64,000 nucleotides of DNA from assembly GCA_016415585.1 (NCBI GenBank), contig CP066552.1, positions 1,116,001-1,180,000 of the forward strand, read 5' to 3'. Position 1 is the stretch's first letter; each line of letters begins with the position of its first letter. Below are positions 53,201 to 61,243 of this stretch, one piece after another. The translations under genes and the position numbers were made by a program. This DNA is from Pectobacterium carotovorum. Its GTDB lineage: Bacteria; Pseudomonadota; Gammaproteobacteria; Enterobacterales; Enterobacteriaceae. The notes under the pieces are model-generated. The model was not told where the DNA came from and did no database searches. It saw nothing but the letters and a program-made list of their open reading frames with translations.

Positions 53201-53722
53201 AAGGCGATGATGGAAAGCGGCATGCTGGAAGAAGGCATGGCATCGCCCCTACAGGCAGAGCTGGTGAAACAGCTTGAACGCGCGACCCGCATTCGCCAGA
53301 CCCTGTTTAATGCGCAGGGCAGCCTAGAAGTGCATTTTGTTCTGGAACCGCTGGAACTGACGGCGAATAAACGCCGCAGCGTGTTGAATCTGGACGGACA
53401 ACTGCTGGAATACAGCCACGGTCGTCGCCAGAAAACGCCACTGGTGTGGCCAAACAGTATGCGCGACGGTGCCGAGAGCAAGCTGACGCTGGTGCCGGAC
53501 GATCGTGAACGTTCACCGCGCAGTCTGAGCTTTAGCGGGCCGTGGGCGATGTTCCGGTTAATCAATAGCGACCAGTTGACGCAGGTTAATGAGAACACCT
53601 TTGACGTGCGCTTCTCGCTGGAGAACGGCGCGATGACGTATCGCGTGTACACCGACGCCAGCCATAACCCGTTTGCCGGTGGTCTGTTTAGCCAGTTCAC
53701 GCTGCCTGACTCACTTTATTAA
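50225..53722 (+). CDS. tssM: T6SS inner membrane core protein TssM (IcmF family)
   Basis: Spans the inner membrane and contacts TssJ in the outer membrane. The 1165-residue protein has two N-terminal transmembrane helices (about 19-40 and 58-78), a cytoplasmic NTPase-like domain with Walker A GLAGSGKS (134-141), a third membrane helix (about 449-468) and a large periplasmic part ending in a beta-rich domain that meets TssJ. An intact Walker A motif is present; some TssM proteins lack it. A hairpin follows the gene before vasL. Confidence 0.98.
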   Translation: MFKTIITFLRKQLPKLKPSWLLLGVLLWVVVLVLAWWLGPRLTVGESRPLQGIWGRVVFTLVWLWLAFSYSAWLVWRRVQQMRAERHEQQVIEQDPLQGFVDSQQTFLDRWLEAFQTQLGKKALYAMPWYLTIGLAGSGKSSLIHRANPANKMNPKLDAELRDVAAGQQVSSWVGESAVIWDPSGQLLAQPELEGDSLGQRHARLWQHLLQWLSENRRRQPLNGLVLTLDISWLAQAGVADRKAYAQVMRARLQEISVNINTRLPVYIALTRLDMLSGFDKVYRQLNREARQAVLGVTFTPQASNSKGWLEELERFWDEWVTHLNDNLPDMLLTQSDRSVRNSLFSFVRQLAGVKDYVMDVLTETLATGEDRAFLIRGVYVSSVYQQGVPFDAFAQSASRRYQLPEPINPALRGESNTFFVQRLFPDVIFPEASLAGENRLHSLYRRRRLSIGVGCMLLASLALIGSWHHFYRVNEEAGRNVLTKAQAFIGTNELEGQQGYGYQQLPRLNLIRDATLSFGNYHERTPLLADLGLYQGDKIGPHVEGTYLQMLNQRFLPAVMQGLLEDLNQAPANSEQKLTILRVMRMLDDASGRNKSLVEQFMAQRWQKAFPGQGNVQEQLMQHLDYALEHTDWHKAREQKDAVAISTFAPFNQPITLAQQELSKLPMYQRVYQSLVMKATQVLPPDLAIRDEVGPTFDPVFSLRNDKAGSVPRLLTYPGFSDYYLKQDKALLELTALDAWVLGQRERAQFSEADRREILRQVNDRYITDYINQWQKVLANIDVQTLDTPEQALDILTDITGNDQPFQRVLTTVSDNTRIRKLSDDDNDTAQSINTRTGRPFMTINAALSGRGEQGPLVQEVNQKLTDLYHYLDQIVNATDPGQAALKAVQARQGNKFADPVFALQQYARSLPAPLDRWVGQLAGESASLVTGLAMSSLNQEWLDKVVTPFNEKLADRYPFDPSSNKDVPLSEMEMFFMTGGTLDSFYQTNLKAMMESGMLEEGMASPLQAELVKQLERATRIRQTLFNAQGSLEVHFVLEPLELTANKRRSVLNLDGQLLEYSHGRRQKTPLVWPNSMRDGAESKLTLVPDDRERSPRSLSFSGPWAMFRLINSDQLTQVNENTFDVRFSLENGAMTYRVYTDASHNPFAGGLFSQFTLPDSLY

Positions 53723-53731
53723 TTAACTCTC

Positions 53732-53751
53732 GGGAGCCTGCTCAGGCTCCC
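53732..53751 (+). repeat. Hairpin between tssM and vasL
   Basis: Perfect 8-bp stem GGGAGCCT / AGGCTCCC (53732-53739 and 53744-53751) with a 4-base loop. There is no T run, so it is not a normal terminator. In a 48-base gap of a long operon it may serve as an mRNA stabiliser or processing point. Confidence 0.75.
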
Positions 53752-53770
53752 TATTGCTGGATGATGTGAT

Positions 53771-55207
53771 ATGCAAGATGCACAACAGGCTCTGAAAGTG
53801 GGCCGGGATCCACGGATGCTGCCGGAGTTTGACGCACTTCGGGCGGAAATTAACAAGCTGAGTCACGCGTCTCGTCCTGATGTGGACTGGATGCTGGTGC
53901 ATGATATGGCCACCACCATCTTTGAAAAGCAGGGCGTGGATCTCCAAACCGCGATCTACTTTACGCTGGCCCGCTCACGGCTGGCGGGATTGACGGGGTT
54001 CACGGAAAGCTGTGAGTTTTTGGCGAACCTGATCGTGACGCAGTGGGATAACTTCTGGCCACCGTTGCATCAGGAGCGGGCGCGTATCGAGATGCTGGAT
54101 TGGTTTATTGCCCGTATCAGCGAAGTGGTGCGGCAGTACGCTATTAGCCATGAACACAAGCGGCTGGTTTACCGTTGCGAACGTGCGCTGCAACTGATGA
54201 GTGAAAAGCTGCATAACTCGGGTTTGAGCCGCATCCCTCGCGTCGAGAATCTGCTGCACTTCGTTGAGGGCTATACCCATTTGTTTGATGAAACTGAGAT
54301 TGTCATTGTGTCGGACGACCAAGAATTGAAAAAGCAGGATATGCAGATTCCACCCATGGTGTTTTTTCATTCAGACATGGAACCCAGCGCGACGGTGCAA
54401 AGCGGTGGTTCATCAGGCTCGGGTCAGGCTGCTCTGCCTGCGGGCAGCATTCTCATCGGACGGGAGAAAGGGCAAATGAAACCGACGGTATTGAAAATTG
54501 AGGCGCATAAAAAGCAGAAGCCTGCGTGGTTCTGGTTTGTCTCCGGACTGCTGACCTGCGCGTTGCCTGTCGCAGCCATTACAGGCTGGCAGTATTGGCA
54601 GGAACAAAAAGCCGATGCACTGGCGTTACTGCAACAGCCAGCCTACGCGTTGCCTGCCGCCCCCGATCATAATGACATTCGCCGGGTACGTATTGCTCTG
54701 GGCGAGCAGAAATTGCAGGGCATGGAAGGCGAGTTGATCAACCGCTATCAGGCACAACTGGAACAAGTGAAAAATGCCTCGCCTTTCTATCTGTATCAAT
54801 ACGGCAACGGATTGAAAAACGTGATGCAGCAACTCTATCCCGATTCGCTTGCGGTGAAGGAGATGGAGCGCCAATGGCAGATTGCGCTTGAACGTCAGCA
54901 GGGTGATGAGCCGAAAACGCTGGGTTACGAACAGGCTCGTGCCAGAGTCAACGAGACGTTACAGCAACTACTGGAATTGGAACGCCAGCGCCGGACGGTG
55001 ACGATTTCCTATCTGAAATCAAAGCTCTACGATATGCAAAAAGACCTGATGTCGGACGTTCCCTTCGGGATACGGCTGCGGGAGCTTGAGGCGCGTAAAA
55101 CCAAGAGCCAGCCGCTGACGCCAGCGGAGCTACGCGCGATGGAAGACGAACTGCGCGCCTTCAACGTTCGCTTGTTCCGTTTGCAGCAGAGTAATTCTGC
55201 CAGCTGA
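53771..55207 (+). CDS. vasL: T6SS VasL-type protein (ImpA N-terminal, membrane-anchored)
   Basis: The 478-residue protein has an N-terminal ImpA/TssA-like domain (about 1-130, GRDPRMLPEFDALRAEINKL and WPPLHQERARIEMLDWF), a Ser-Gly linker, one transmembrane helix (about 252-273, WFWFVSGLLTCALPVAAITG) and a C-terminal helical VasL domain (about 290-478) with coiled-coil character. It is thus a second TssA-related protein in the cluster, membrane-tethered, unlike the one at 48782. In related systems such proteins are thought to catch or stop the distal end of the sheath (TagA-like); here that is inference. Confidence 0.88.
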   Translation: MQDAQQALKVGRDPRMLPEFDALRAEINKLSHASRPDVDWMLVHDMATTIFEKQGVDLQTAIYFTLARSRLAGLTGFTESCEFLANLIVTQWDNFWPPLHQERARIEMLDWFIARISEVVRQYAISHEHKRLVYRCERALQLMSEKLHNSGLSRIPRVENLLHFVEGYTHLFDETEIVIVSDDQELKKQDMQIPPMVFFHSDMEPSATVQSGGSSGSGQAALPAGSILIGREKGQMKPTVLKIEAHKKQKPAWFWFVSGLLTCALPVAAITGWQYWQEQKADALALLQQPAYALPAAPDHNDIRRVRIALGEQKLQGMEGELINRYQAQLEQVKNASPFYLYQYGNGLKNVMQQLYPDSLAVKEMERQWQIALERQQGDEPKTLGYEQARARVNETLQQLLELERQRRTVTISYLKSKLYDMQKDLMSDVPFGIRLRELEARKTKSQPLTPAELRAMEDELRAFNVRLFRLQQSNSAS

Positions 55208-55236
55208 TTGTCGTGAAGGGAAAAACCGCTGAGCAC

Positions 55237-56592
55237 ATGATGAAATACAAAAAATTAGTGATAGTCCTGTCAGCCTGTTGGCTGGCGTCATGTCAGGCAC
55301 CCGTGACGTCGCTCTCTGAATCGGAGTTGGTGGTGTCGGCGAACCGGGGAAACGGTGAGGCGCAATATCAGCTGGCAAAGACGCTAGCTACGCGCTCGCA
55401 GTACACCGAGGCGATGCAGTGGATGCAGAAGGCGTCTGGCCTGTCTGAACTTCCGGGTAATCAGGAAATGCGAGCCGCCGCTGCGCTTCAGGTAGGCGAC
55501 TGGTATCAGGCCGGGCTGGGCGCGCCCAAGAACAGCCCGTTCGCTCGCCAGTGGTGGACAACATCTTCACGTCTGGGAAATGGCGAAGCGGGGCATCGGC
55601 TCGGTATGGACTGTCAGGTTCAGCATCAAGGAAAGCTGGTGGCGGCCTGCCTGAGTGCTTTTGAATCCGCTGCGGCAAATGGTTATCCCCCCGCGCAGTT
55701 GATTGTCGCCCAGTGGCACGCAACGCATGCGGGCGGAGAAAAAGATGCCGTGTCGTGGTTGCTGAAGGCCTCCGAACTGGGTAATCGGGATGCGCAATAC
55801 CAGTTAGCGCAGCGCTATGAGCAAGGTAAAGGCGTGGTGATCCGTCGCGATCTGGCCGAACGCTGGTATTTCCGCGCGGCGACGTTGGGGCAGGCACAAG
55901 CGCAGCTGTGGATGGCCCGACACGAAGATGGCGAGAATGCGTTGAACTGGTATCAAAAATCCGCGTCATCAGGTGATGCAGAAGCACAGCTTTGGCTAGG
56001 CAAAACATACCGCGAAGGTAAGCGCTTACCTTGGGATGAGCAAAAGGCGCGTTATTGGCTGGATCGCGCCGCATCTGGCGGATCGGGCGAGGCCGATTAT
56101 TTGCTCAGTCAGAGCCAGACAACGCATGAAAAGCGCGAACAGTATCTGGTTCAGGCTTCCTCTGCGGGCTATATCCGGGCGCAACGCGAACTGGGTGAGC
56201 GGTTATTTAAAGCGAGCGAATTCGCGCGTGCGCGTGAAGAATATGCTAAAGCGGCATTAGCAGGAGACACTGAGTCCCGACTAGCCTATGGCGAGATGCT
56301 GCGGCTGGGGCAAGGCGGAAAAGAGGATTATGTCGAAGCAATGAAGCAGTATCGTCTGGCGGCGAATGACGGTAATCGCATGGCTCAGTATCGTATGGGG
56401 ATGATGCGTCAGGATGGATTAGGCGCATCCCGCAATCGTATTCATGCCTACGCCTGGTACGCGATGGCAGCGACGGAGGGGATGAGTGAAGCCATTCATG
56501 CGCGTAACGATCTGGAAGCGACCATGCAGCCCGATGAAATCAAAGCTGGGCAGCGCTTGGCGATGCACTGGTCATCGGGAAAAGCAGAATAA
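55237..56592 (+). CDS. Sel1-repeat lipoprotein
   Basis: The 451-residue protein (start ATG at 55237 or 55240; a GTG at 55213 is possible) has a lipoprotein signal with lipobox LASC followed by QAP, then a long run of about ten Sel1-like repeats, seen as recurring motifs such as GNGEAQYQLAKT, GNRDAQYQLAQRYEQG, GDAEAQLWLGKTYREG and GNRMAQYRMGMM. Such repeats mediate protein contacts. It is last in the main T6SS operon, 29 bases after vasL and followed by a terminator. Its role is unknown; a periplasmic or outer-membrane scaffold for the apparatus is plausible. Confidence 0.85.
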   Translation: MMKYKKLVIVLSACWLASCQAPVTSLSESELVVSANRGNGEAQYQLAKTLATRSQYTEAMQWMQKASGLSELPGNQEMRAAAALQVGDWYQAGLGAPKNSPFARQWWTTSSRLGNGEAGHRLGMDCQVQHQGKLVAACLSAFESAAANGYPPAQLIVAQWHATHAGGEKDAVSWLLKASELGNRDAQYQLAQRYEQGKGVVIRRDLAERWYFRAATLGQAQAQLWMARHEDGENALNWYQKSASSGDAEAQLWLGKTYREGKRLPWDEQKARYWLDRAASGGSGEADYLLSQSQTTHEKREQYLVQASSAGYIRAQRELGERLFKASEFARAREEYAKAALAGDTESRLAYGEMLRLGQGGKEDYVEAMKQYRLAANDGNRMAQYRMGMMRQDGLGASRNRIHAYAWYAMAATEGMSEAIHARNDLEATMQPDEIKAGQRLAMHWSSGKAE

Positions 56593-56689
56593 CGGTGGTG
56601 GCTCATCGATGGTAACTCGCTGGTGAGAAATAGCTAAAGCAGTACTGGCAGATCGTTGCGTTCTGGTCGGATTATAGTGGCAATAAACA

Positions 56690-56725
56690 GGCGGGTGTTG
56701 CGTGATAGCAACGCCCGTTTTTTTT
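56690..56725 (+). terminator. Rho-independent terminator of the T6SS main operon
   Basis: Stem GCGGGTGTTGC / GCAACGCCCGT (56691-56701 and 56708-56718, with a T-G pair) and a 6-base loop, followed by eight T residues. It separates the structural operon from the hcp unit. Confidence 0.9.
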
Positions 56726-56904
56726 ACGATAATTTCAATTTTCAGGTGTGCGTTTTTTGCCCTGATGTGAGTGAGTGCTTGCATACACATAATAATCATG
56801 TGATTTATTTATCACCTAAAATAGACTGATTTCTATTAATTATAGCTTTATTAATAGGCAAGATATTTAATTAATTAATACCTAACTCAAACTTTCAGCA
56901 TAAC

Positions 56905-57002
56905 TGCGCATTCTGCGCAACTTTTTGCTCACTTTCTGGTTGAAATCACTTTTTGCGCAATGGATGCCGTTTTTTCGCGAGGTCTGCGCAACTTCTTGCT
57001 CA
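56905..57002 (+). promoter_or_regulatory. Repeated TGCGCAA dyads, candidate VasH-binding enhancer
   Basis: Two nearly identical 20-base elements (56912-56931 and 56983-57002) each form an imperfect dyad TGCGCAA-N4-TTGCTCA. Two further TGCGCA palindromes lie at 56905-56910 and 56954-56959. They sit about 60-160 bases upstream of the sigma-54 promoter, the normal distance for an enhancer-binding protein, and vasH is in the same cluster. Binding is inferred from layout. Confidence 0.65.
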
Positions 57003-57062
57003 AATTTGGCTTAAGGAAAATTTTAGTTAAGTCATTTCTTATTAAAAACAACAAGATAAAAG

Positions 57063-57080
57063 TTGGCATGTGGATTGCTA
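57063..57080 (+). promoter_or_regulatory. Sigma-54 (RpoN) promoter of hcp
   Basis: TTGGCATGTGGATTGCTA matches the sigma-54 consensus: GG at 57065-57066 and GC at 57077-57078 are separated by exactly 10 bases, with the TTGGCAYG and TTGCT contexts intact. A start near 57090 would give a leader of about 40 bases before the hcp ATG. Confidence 0.88.
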
Positions 57081-57128
57081 TACAGAACGTGAAGTTATTC
57101 AACTCGTTCAACAACAAGGAGCAAGACT

Positions 57129-57647
57129 ATGCCAACTCCATGCTATATCAGCATCGAAGGTAAAACTCAGGGCAACATCACCGCGGGTGCTTTCACCTCT
57201 GACTCTGTCGGCAACATCTATGTGGAAGGCCACGAAGATGAAATGCTGGTGCAGGAATTCAAACACGTGGTTACCGTACCAACCGACCCGCAGTCCGGTC
57301 AGCCATCCGGCCAGCGTGTGCACAAGCCGTTCAAATTCACCGTCGCACTGAACAAAGCGGTCCCGCTGCTGTACAACGCACTGTCTACTGGTGAAATGTT
57401 GCCAACCACGACCCTGAAGTGGTATCGCACCTCGGTGGAAGGTAAGCAGGAGCACTTCTTCTCTACCATCCTGACCGATGCCACCATCGTGGATATCGAC
57501 TGCAAAATGCCACACTGTCAGGACCCGTCCAAGCTGGACTACACCCAACTGATTGAAGTGTCGCTGGCCTACCGCAAAATTGACTGGGAGCACACCGTTG
57601 CCGGTACCTCCGGCTCTGATGACTGGCGTGCGCCGGTCGAAGCGTAA
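57129..57647 (+). CDS. hcp: T6SS tube protein Hcp (TssD)
   Basis: Hexameric ring protein that stacks into the expelled inner tube and carries small effectors. The 172-residue protein begins MPTPCYISIEGKTQGNITAG and has the SVGNIYVEGHEDEM segment, the VHKPFKFTVALNKAVPLLY strand and the closing KIDWEHTVAGTSGSDDW motif of the Vibrio-type Hcp. AAGGAG lies 8 bases before the ATG. A sigma-54 promoter and enhancer-like repeats precede it and a terminator follows, so hcp is expressed as its own strong unit, as expected for the most abundant T6SS component. Confidence 0.98.
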   Translation: MPTPCYISIEGKTQGNITAGAFTSDSVGNIYVEGHEDEMLVQEFKHVVTVPTDPQSGQPSGQRVHKPFKFTVALNKAVPLLYNALSTGEMLPTTTLKWYRTSVEGKQEHFFSTILTDATIVDIDCKMPHCQDPSKLDYTQLIEVSLAYRKIDWEHTVAGTSGSDDWRAPVEA

Positions 57648-57660
57648 TCTTTCTGTTTCT

Positions 57661-57690
57661 AACCCGGGCTTGTCCCGGGTTTTCTGTTTT
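57661..57690 (+). terminator. Rho-independent terminator after hcp
   Basis: Eight-base stem AACCCGGG / CCCGGGTT (57661-57668 and 57674-57681) with a T-rich tail, 13 bases after the hcp stop. Read-through would be needed for vgrG expression from the hcp promoter. Confidence 0.88.
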
Positions 57691-57826
57691 TTTCTTTGGC
57701 GTGAGTTGTGATGTGAGCAGGCTCAGACCACAACGCAGGTTTTCATTTTAATTAGGATAGCGACGTACCGCTCCAACGGGAGCGGGGGCGTGCGGTAGCC
57801 ATGGCGAAGGAAAAAGGAGAAGGCAG

Positions 57827-59863
57827 GTGGCAAATAGCACAGGATTGCAGTTCACCGTAAAGGTCGGCGCTCTGGAGGCAGGCACCTTTGCGGTGGTGGA
57901 TTTCAGGCTGGATGAAGGGCTGAATCGGCCTTTCAGCCTGTCGCTGAGTCTGGCGAGCGCGTTGCCGGATGTCGATTTCGGCGCGGTGCTGGACCAACCG
58001 TGCGAGCTGATGATTTGGTATGAGGGCGAGCTAAAACGTCGGGTCAGCGGGATTATCAGTGGCTTCACGCAGGGCGATACCGGATTCCGGCGCACACGCT
58101 ATCAGGCGGAAGTGCGTCCGGCGCTGTGGCGACTGGGGTTGCGCACCAACGCCCGTCTCTTTCAGGCACAAAAGCCGGAAGCGATTATCGGTGCGCTGCT
58201 GGAAGAAGCGGGCATTACCGACTACGCCTTTGCGCTGCGCCATGAGCACGCGCCACGCGAATACTGCGTGCAGTATCGGGAAAGCGATTTAGCCTTTATC
58301 ACCCGTCTGGCCGCCGAGGAAGGGCTGTACTTCTTCCACGAATACGAAGAGGGAAAACACCGGGTGGTGTTTGCCGATGATGCGGGTGCGCTGACCAAAG
58401 GCCCCGAGCTGTTCTTCAATCTGGCGACGCAGGGGCTGAGCGAGGGCGAATATGTCCGTCGCTTTCACTATGCGGAGCGGGTCAGCACGGCGGAAGTCGA
58501 GCTGAAAGACTACAACTTCAAGACACCGGCTTACGGGCTGTCGCACAAGAAGATGAGCAGTGAGCTAGAGCACCAGCGCGAAAGCTATCAGCACTACGAC
58601 TATCCGGGGCGCTATAAGCAAGACCCGAGCGGCAAGGCGTTCAGCGGCTACCGGCTGGATGCGCTGCGCTCAGGGGCGGTGACGAGCGAAGGGGAATCCA
58701 ACTGCGCGGGGCTGATGCCGGGCAACACGTTTACCCTGACGGAGCACCCGAATGCGACGCTGAATGCAGTGTGGCAGACGGTGAGCGTGACGCACGTCGG
58801 GCAGCAGCCGCAGGCGCTGGAAGAGGAAAGCGGCGGCGAACCGACCACCATGAGCAACAGCTTTGCGGTGGTGAAAGGCACGACGACGTGGCGTGCAGCT
58901 ATGCCGTACAAACCGATGGTGGACGGCCCGCAAATCGCCACCGTTGTCGGTCCGGCGGGAGAAGAGATTTACTGTGATCAGTACGGTCGAGTGAAACTGC
59001 AATTCCCGTGGGACAGATACGGCGCGAGTAACGACCAGAGCTCCTGCTGGGTGCGTGTCAGCCAAGGCTGGGCAGGCGGCCAGTACGGAATGATTGCGAT
59101 CCCGCGCATCGGCCATGAAGTGATCGTCAGCTTCCTTGAAGGCGATCCGGATCAACCGATTGTGACAGGCAGAACCTTTCACGCGACCAACCCGACGCCG
59201 TATGTTTTACCCGCACACAAAACGCGTACCACGCTGCGTACTGATACCCATAAAGGCAGTGGCTTCAACGAACTGCGGTTTGAAGATGAGGCGACGCGTG
59301 AACAAATTTATTACCACGCGCAGAAAGATATGGATGGTGTCATCAACAACATTCATCGACAGAGCGTGGGGCGCGATCAGCACCTCAGCGTGACTCAGGA
59401 TCAGTTCCAGCGGGTCGATCGCCACCGCCATCGAACGATAGGGAAAGATGATTTTGAGAACATTGGTCAGGATCATCATCAGGAGATTGGGCGGAGTTTT
59501 ATTCAGAAGATTGGCTCTTCCTTCAAGCGCTTTATCGGCGGGGGAGAAATTACCCGTATCGAAGGGAGTCGTCAGACCACGATGTCTGGCTCTGAAGAGA
59601 CGCTGATTGGGGCGCACCAGCGTATTCTGGTCAATACGGACAGCTATCTGAAAGCCGCGGATATCGTGCTGGAAGCGGGGCAGGCTCTGACCATCAAAGC
59701 ACCTGGTGGCTTTATCAAGATTGATAGCGCGGGTGTCACAATTTCTGGGACGATTGTGAAGATCAATGATGGCGGTGCGGCGGGTGTAGGGACTGCGCCA
59801 GTATCCATTACGCCAGAAGATCCTACGAAGCCGACGCTGCCGGATGCGCCAGACAGACGTTAA
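57827..59863 (+). CDS. vgrG: T6SS spike protein VgrG (TssI)
   Basis: Trimeric spike at the tip of the Hcp tube. The 678-residue protein has the gp27-like N-terminal part ([20 protein letters not shown]), the [21 protein letters not shown] motif, a gp5 OB-fold region ([19 protein letters not shown] and [11 protein letters not shown]) and a C-terminal beta-helix of VxNIG- and IG-type repeats. No enzymatic extension is seen after the helix; the tail is a short proline-rich end. Start is GTG at 57827 behind AAGGAG; an upstream ATG at 57801 is out of frame. The PAAR effector follows after 9 bases and should sit on its tip. Confidence 0.97.
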   Translation: MANSTGLQFTVKVGALEAGTFAVVDFRLDEGLNRPFSLSLSLASALPDVDFGAVLDQPCELMIWYEGELKRRVSGIISGFTQGDTGFRRTRYQAEVRPALWRLGLRTNARLFQAQKPEAIIGALLEEAGITDYAFALRHEHAPREYCVQYRESDLAFITRLAAEEGLYFFHEYEEGKHRVVFADDAGALTKGPELFFNLATQGLSEGEYVRRFHYAERVSTAEVELKDYNFKTPAYGLSHKKMSSELEHQRESYQHYDYPGRYKQDPSGKAFSGYRLDALRSGAVTSEGESNCAGLMPGNTFTLTEHPNATLNAVWQTVSVTHVGQQPQALEEESGGEPTTMSNSFAVVKGTTTWRAAMPYKPMVDGPQIATVVGPAGEEIYCDQYGRVKLQFPWDRYGASNDQSSCWVRVSQGWAGGQYGMIAIPRIGHEVIVSFLEGDPDQPIVTGRTFHATNPTPYVLPAHKTRTTLRTDTHKGSGFNELRFEDEATREQIYYHAQKDMDGVINNIHRQSVGRDQHLSVTQDQFQRVDRHRHRTIGKDDFENIGQDHHQEIGRSFIQKIGSSFKRFIGGGEITRIEGSRQTTMSGSEETLIGAHQRILVNTDSYLKAADIVLEAGQALTIKAPGGFIKIDSAGVTISGTIVKINDGGAAGVGTAPVSITPEDPTKPTLPDAPDRR

Positions 59864-59872
59864 GGAGGAACT

Positions 59873-61243
59873 ATGCCAGGTGCTGCACGTTTAGGGGATA
59901 GCTGTGCGGGTCACGGCTGTTTCCCTGCCACCCCGATTATCGAAGGCAGCGGTGATGTCATCATCAATGGCAAACCAGCGGCCCGTAAAGGCGATGGGGT
60001 TTTGCTCCATGCCTGCCCTTGCCCCAATATGCCTCACGGTGTGCACAACCGTGCGATATCCGCGGGTTCTGGTACGGTCATCATCAACGGAAAGCTGGCG
60101 GCGCGTATTGGTGATGCGATCGGCTGCGGCGGCTCGGTTGCTGCTGGCAGTGGGAATGTGATCATTGGCGATTCACCCTATCAATCCCCGGTGAAACCGT
60201 GCGCCGAACAATCGGCAAAAAGTCGCGCGCCTCTGTTGGCATTGACGCCAATGCTATTGCCGACGTTAATGGAGTGGGCTTCGGTCGCCGAGCTGCCCAT
60301 TCTTGATGACCTGCTCTCCGTTGCTCAACGTAAAGATCGCTATCTGGCGCGTGCCAAGTTGGCGACTGAAGCAGCGACGCTGCCGGGACTAGCTGATGCA
60401 GCAAAGCGGCTGGCGTTTAACAACGACAGCATTTTACGTGCGGAGGCGGCCCAGTATGTGTATTCGGTCGATGAATTCCGACGAGGCGTGCTGGATAAAC
60501 TGCCTAAGGCGCCGGTCGGGCTGGATATTCTGGATACGAGTCTATTACCGAGCCTTAAAGGGGCAAAATTTATGGACCCTGATTCAGGGTTTGGTTCTGC
60601 TTTGTTCAAGTCTGCGATTAACGGTGAAACGATGCTGACCTATCGGGGAACGAACAATGCGGTGACGGGAGTGAAAGACTGGTTGACCAACGCAGGGCAA
60701 GGAATGGGGCTGGAGACAGAACAATACAAGCAAGCGATGTATTTAGCGAAGCAAGTGAAGGAAGCGATTTCTCCACCCCCTGTAATTGTCGGGCATTCAT
60801 TAGGTGGTGGTTTGGCATCTGCTGGGGTTGGTGTGACTGGGTTACCCGGCTATACCTTTAATGCTGCTGGCTTGCATACCAATACAGTGGCGCGTGTTGG
60901 TGGCGCTGACCTAGCGAAAACCGCATCATTAATAAAGACGCAGGCGGTGGATGGTGAGGTATTAACCATGGCGCAAACCTACGGTAAGGCCTTGATTCCT
61001 GGCCTACTCTCTGGCGCAGGGGCATTGATTGGTGGCGCTGCTGGTGCGGTTCTTGGGGGAGCCATCGGTGTTGCAAAACTATTGGGAGGGGGCTTGCCGA
61101 AAGCAAGCGGTGATATGATGGCGCTTCCCGCAGTTGGCGGCTCGCCGATTGCTCGGCACGGTATGGATCAGGTTATCGCGGGTATTGAAAGCCAGAAAAA
61201 GGAAGATATCGGGAAGATAACCAATACATTCAGGGGAATATAA
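59873..61243 (+). CDS. PAAR-domain lipase/phospholipase T6SS effector
   Basis: Spike-tip toxin delivered with VgrG. The 456-residue protein has an N-terminal PAAR domain (residues 1-105, GDSCAGHGCFPATP, then repeated SGDVIINGKPAARKGD and SGTVIINGKLAARIGD units with His/Cys metal-binding positions). Its C-terminal class-3-lipase-like domain contains TYRGT (256-260) and the nucleophile elbow GHSLGGG (307-313, Ser309). Asp360 and His429 are candidate partners. A glycine-zipper-like hydrophobic segment (about 375-406) could insert in membrane. Its stop overlaps the start of the ankyrin lipoprotein. I infer attack on membrane lipids of target cells; substrate is not determined. Confidence 0.88.
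   Translation: MPGAARLGDSCAGHGCFPATPIIEGSGDVIINGKPAARKGDGVLLHACPCPNMPHGVHNRAISAGSGTVIINGKLAARIGDAIGCGGSVAAGSGNVIIGDSPYQSPVKPCAEQSAKSRAPLLALTPMLLPTLMEWASVAELPILDDLLSVAQRKDRYLARAKLATEAATLPGLADAAKRLAFNNDSILRAEAAQYVYSVDEFRRGVLDKLPKAPVGLDILDTSLLPSLKGAKFMDPDSGFGSALFKSAINGETMLTYRGTNNAVTGVKDWLTNAGQGMGLETEQYKQAMYLAKQVKEAISPPPVIVGHSLGGGLASAGVGVTGLPGYTFNAAGLHTNTVARVGGADLAKTASLIKTQAVDGEVLTMAQTYGKALIPGLLSGAGALIGGAAGAVLGGAIGVAKLLGGGLPKASGDMMALPAVGGSPIARHGMDQVIAGIESQKKEDIGKITNTFRGI

Larger units (their letters stand above)
56593..57128. other. Regulatory region between the main T6SS operon and hcp
   Basis: A 536-base stretch without a gene. It holds the terminator of the main operon (56690-56725), an AT-rich segment (about 56790-56890), a cluster of TGCGCA palindromes and two dyad repeats (56905-57002), and a sigma-54 promoter at 57063-57080; the last three are annotated separately. 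Confidence 0.8.
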
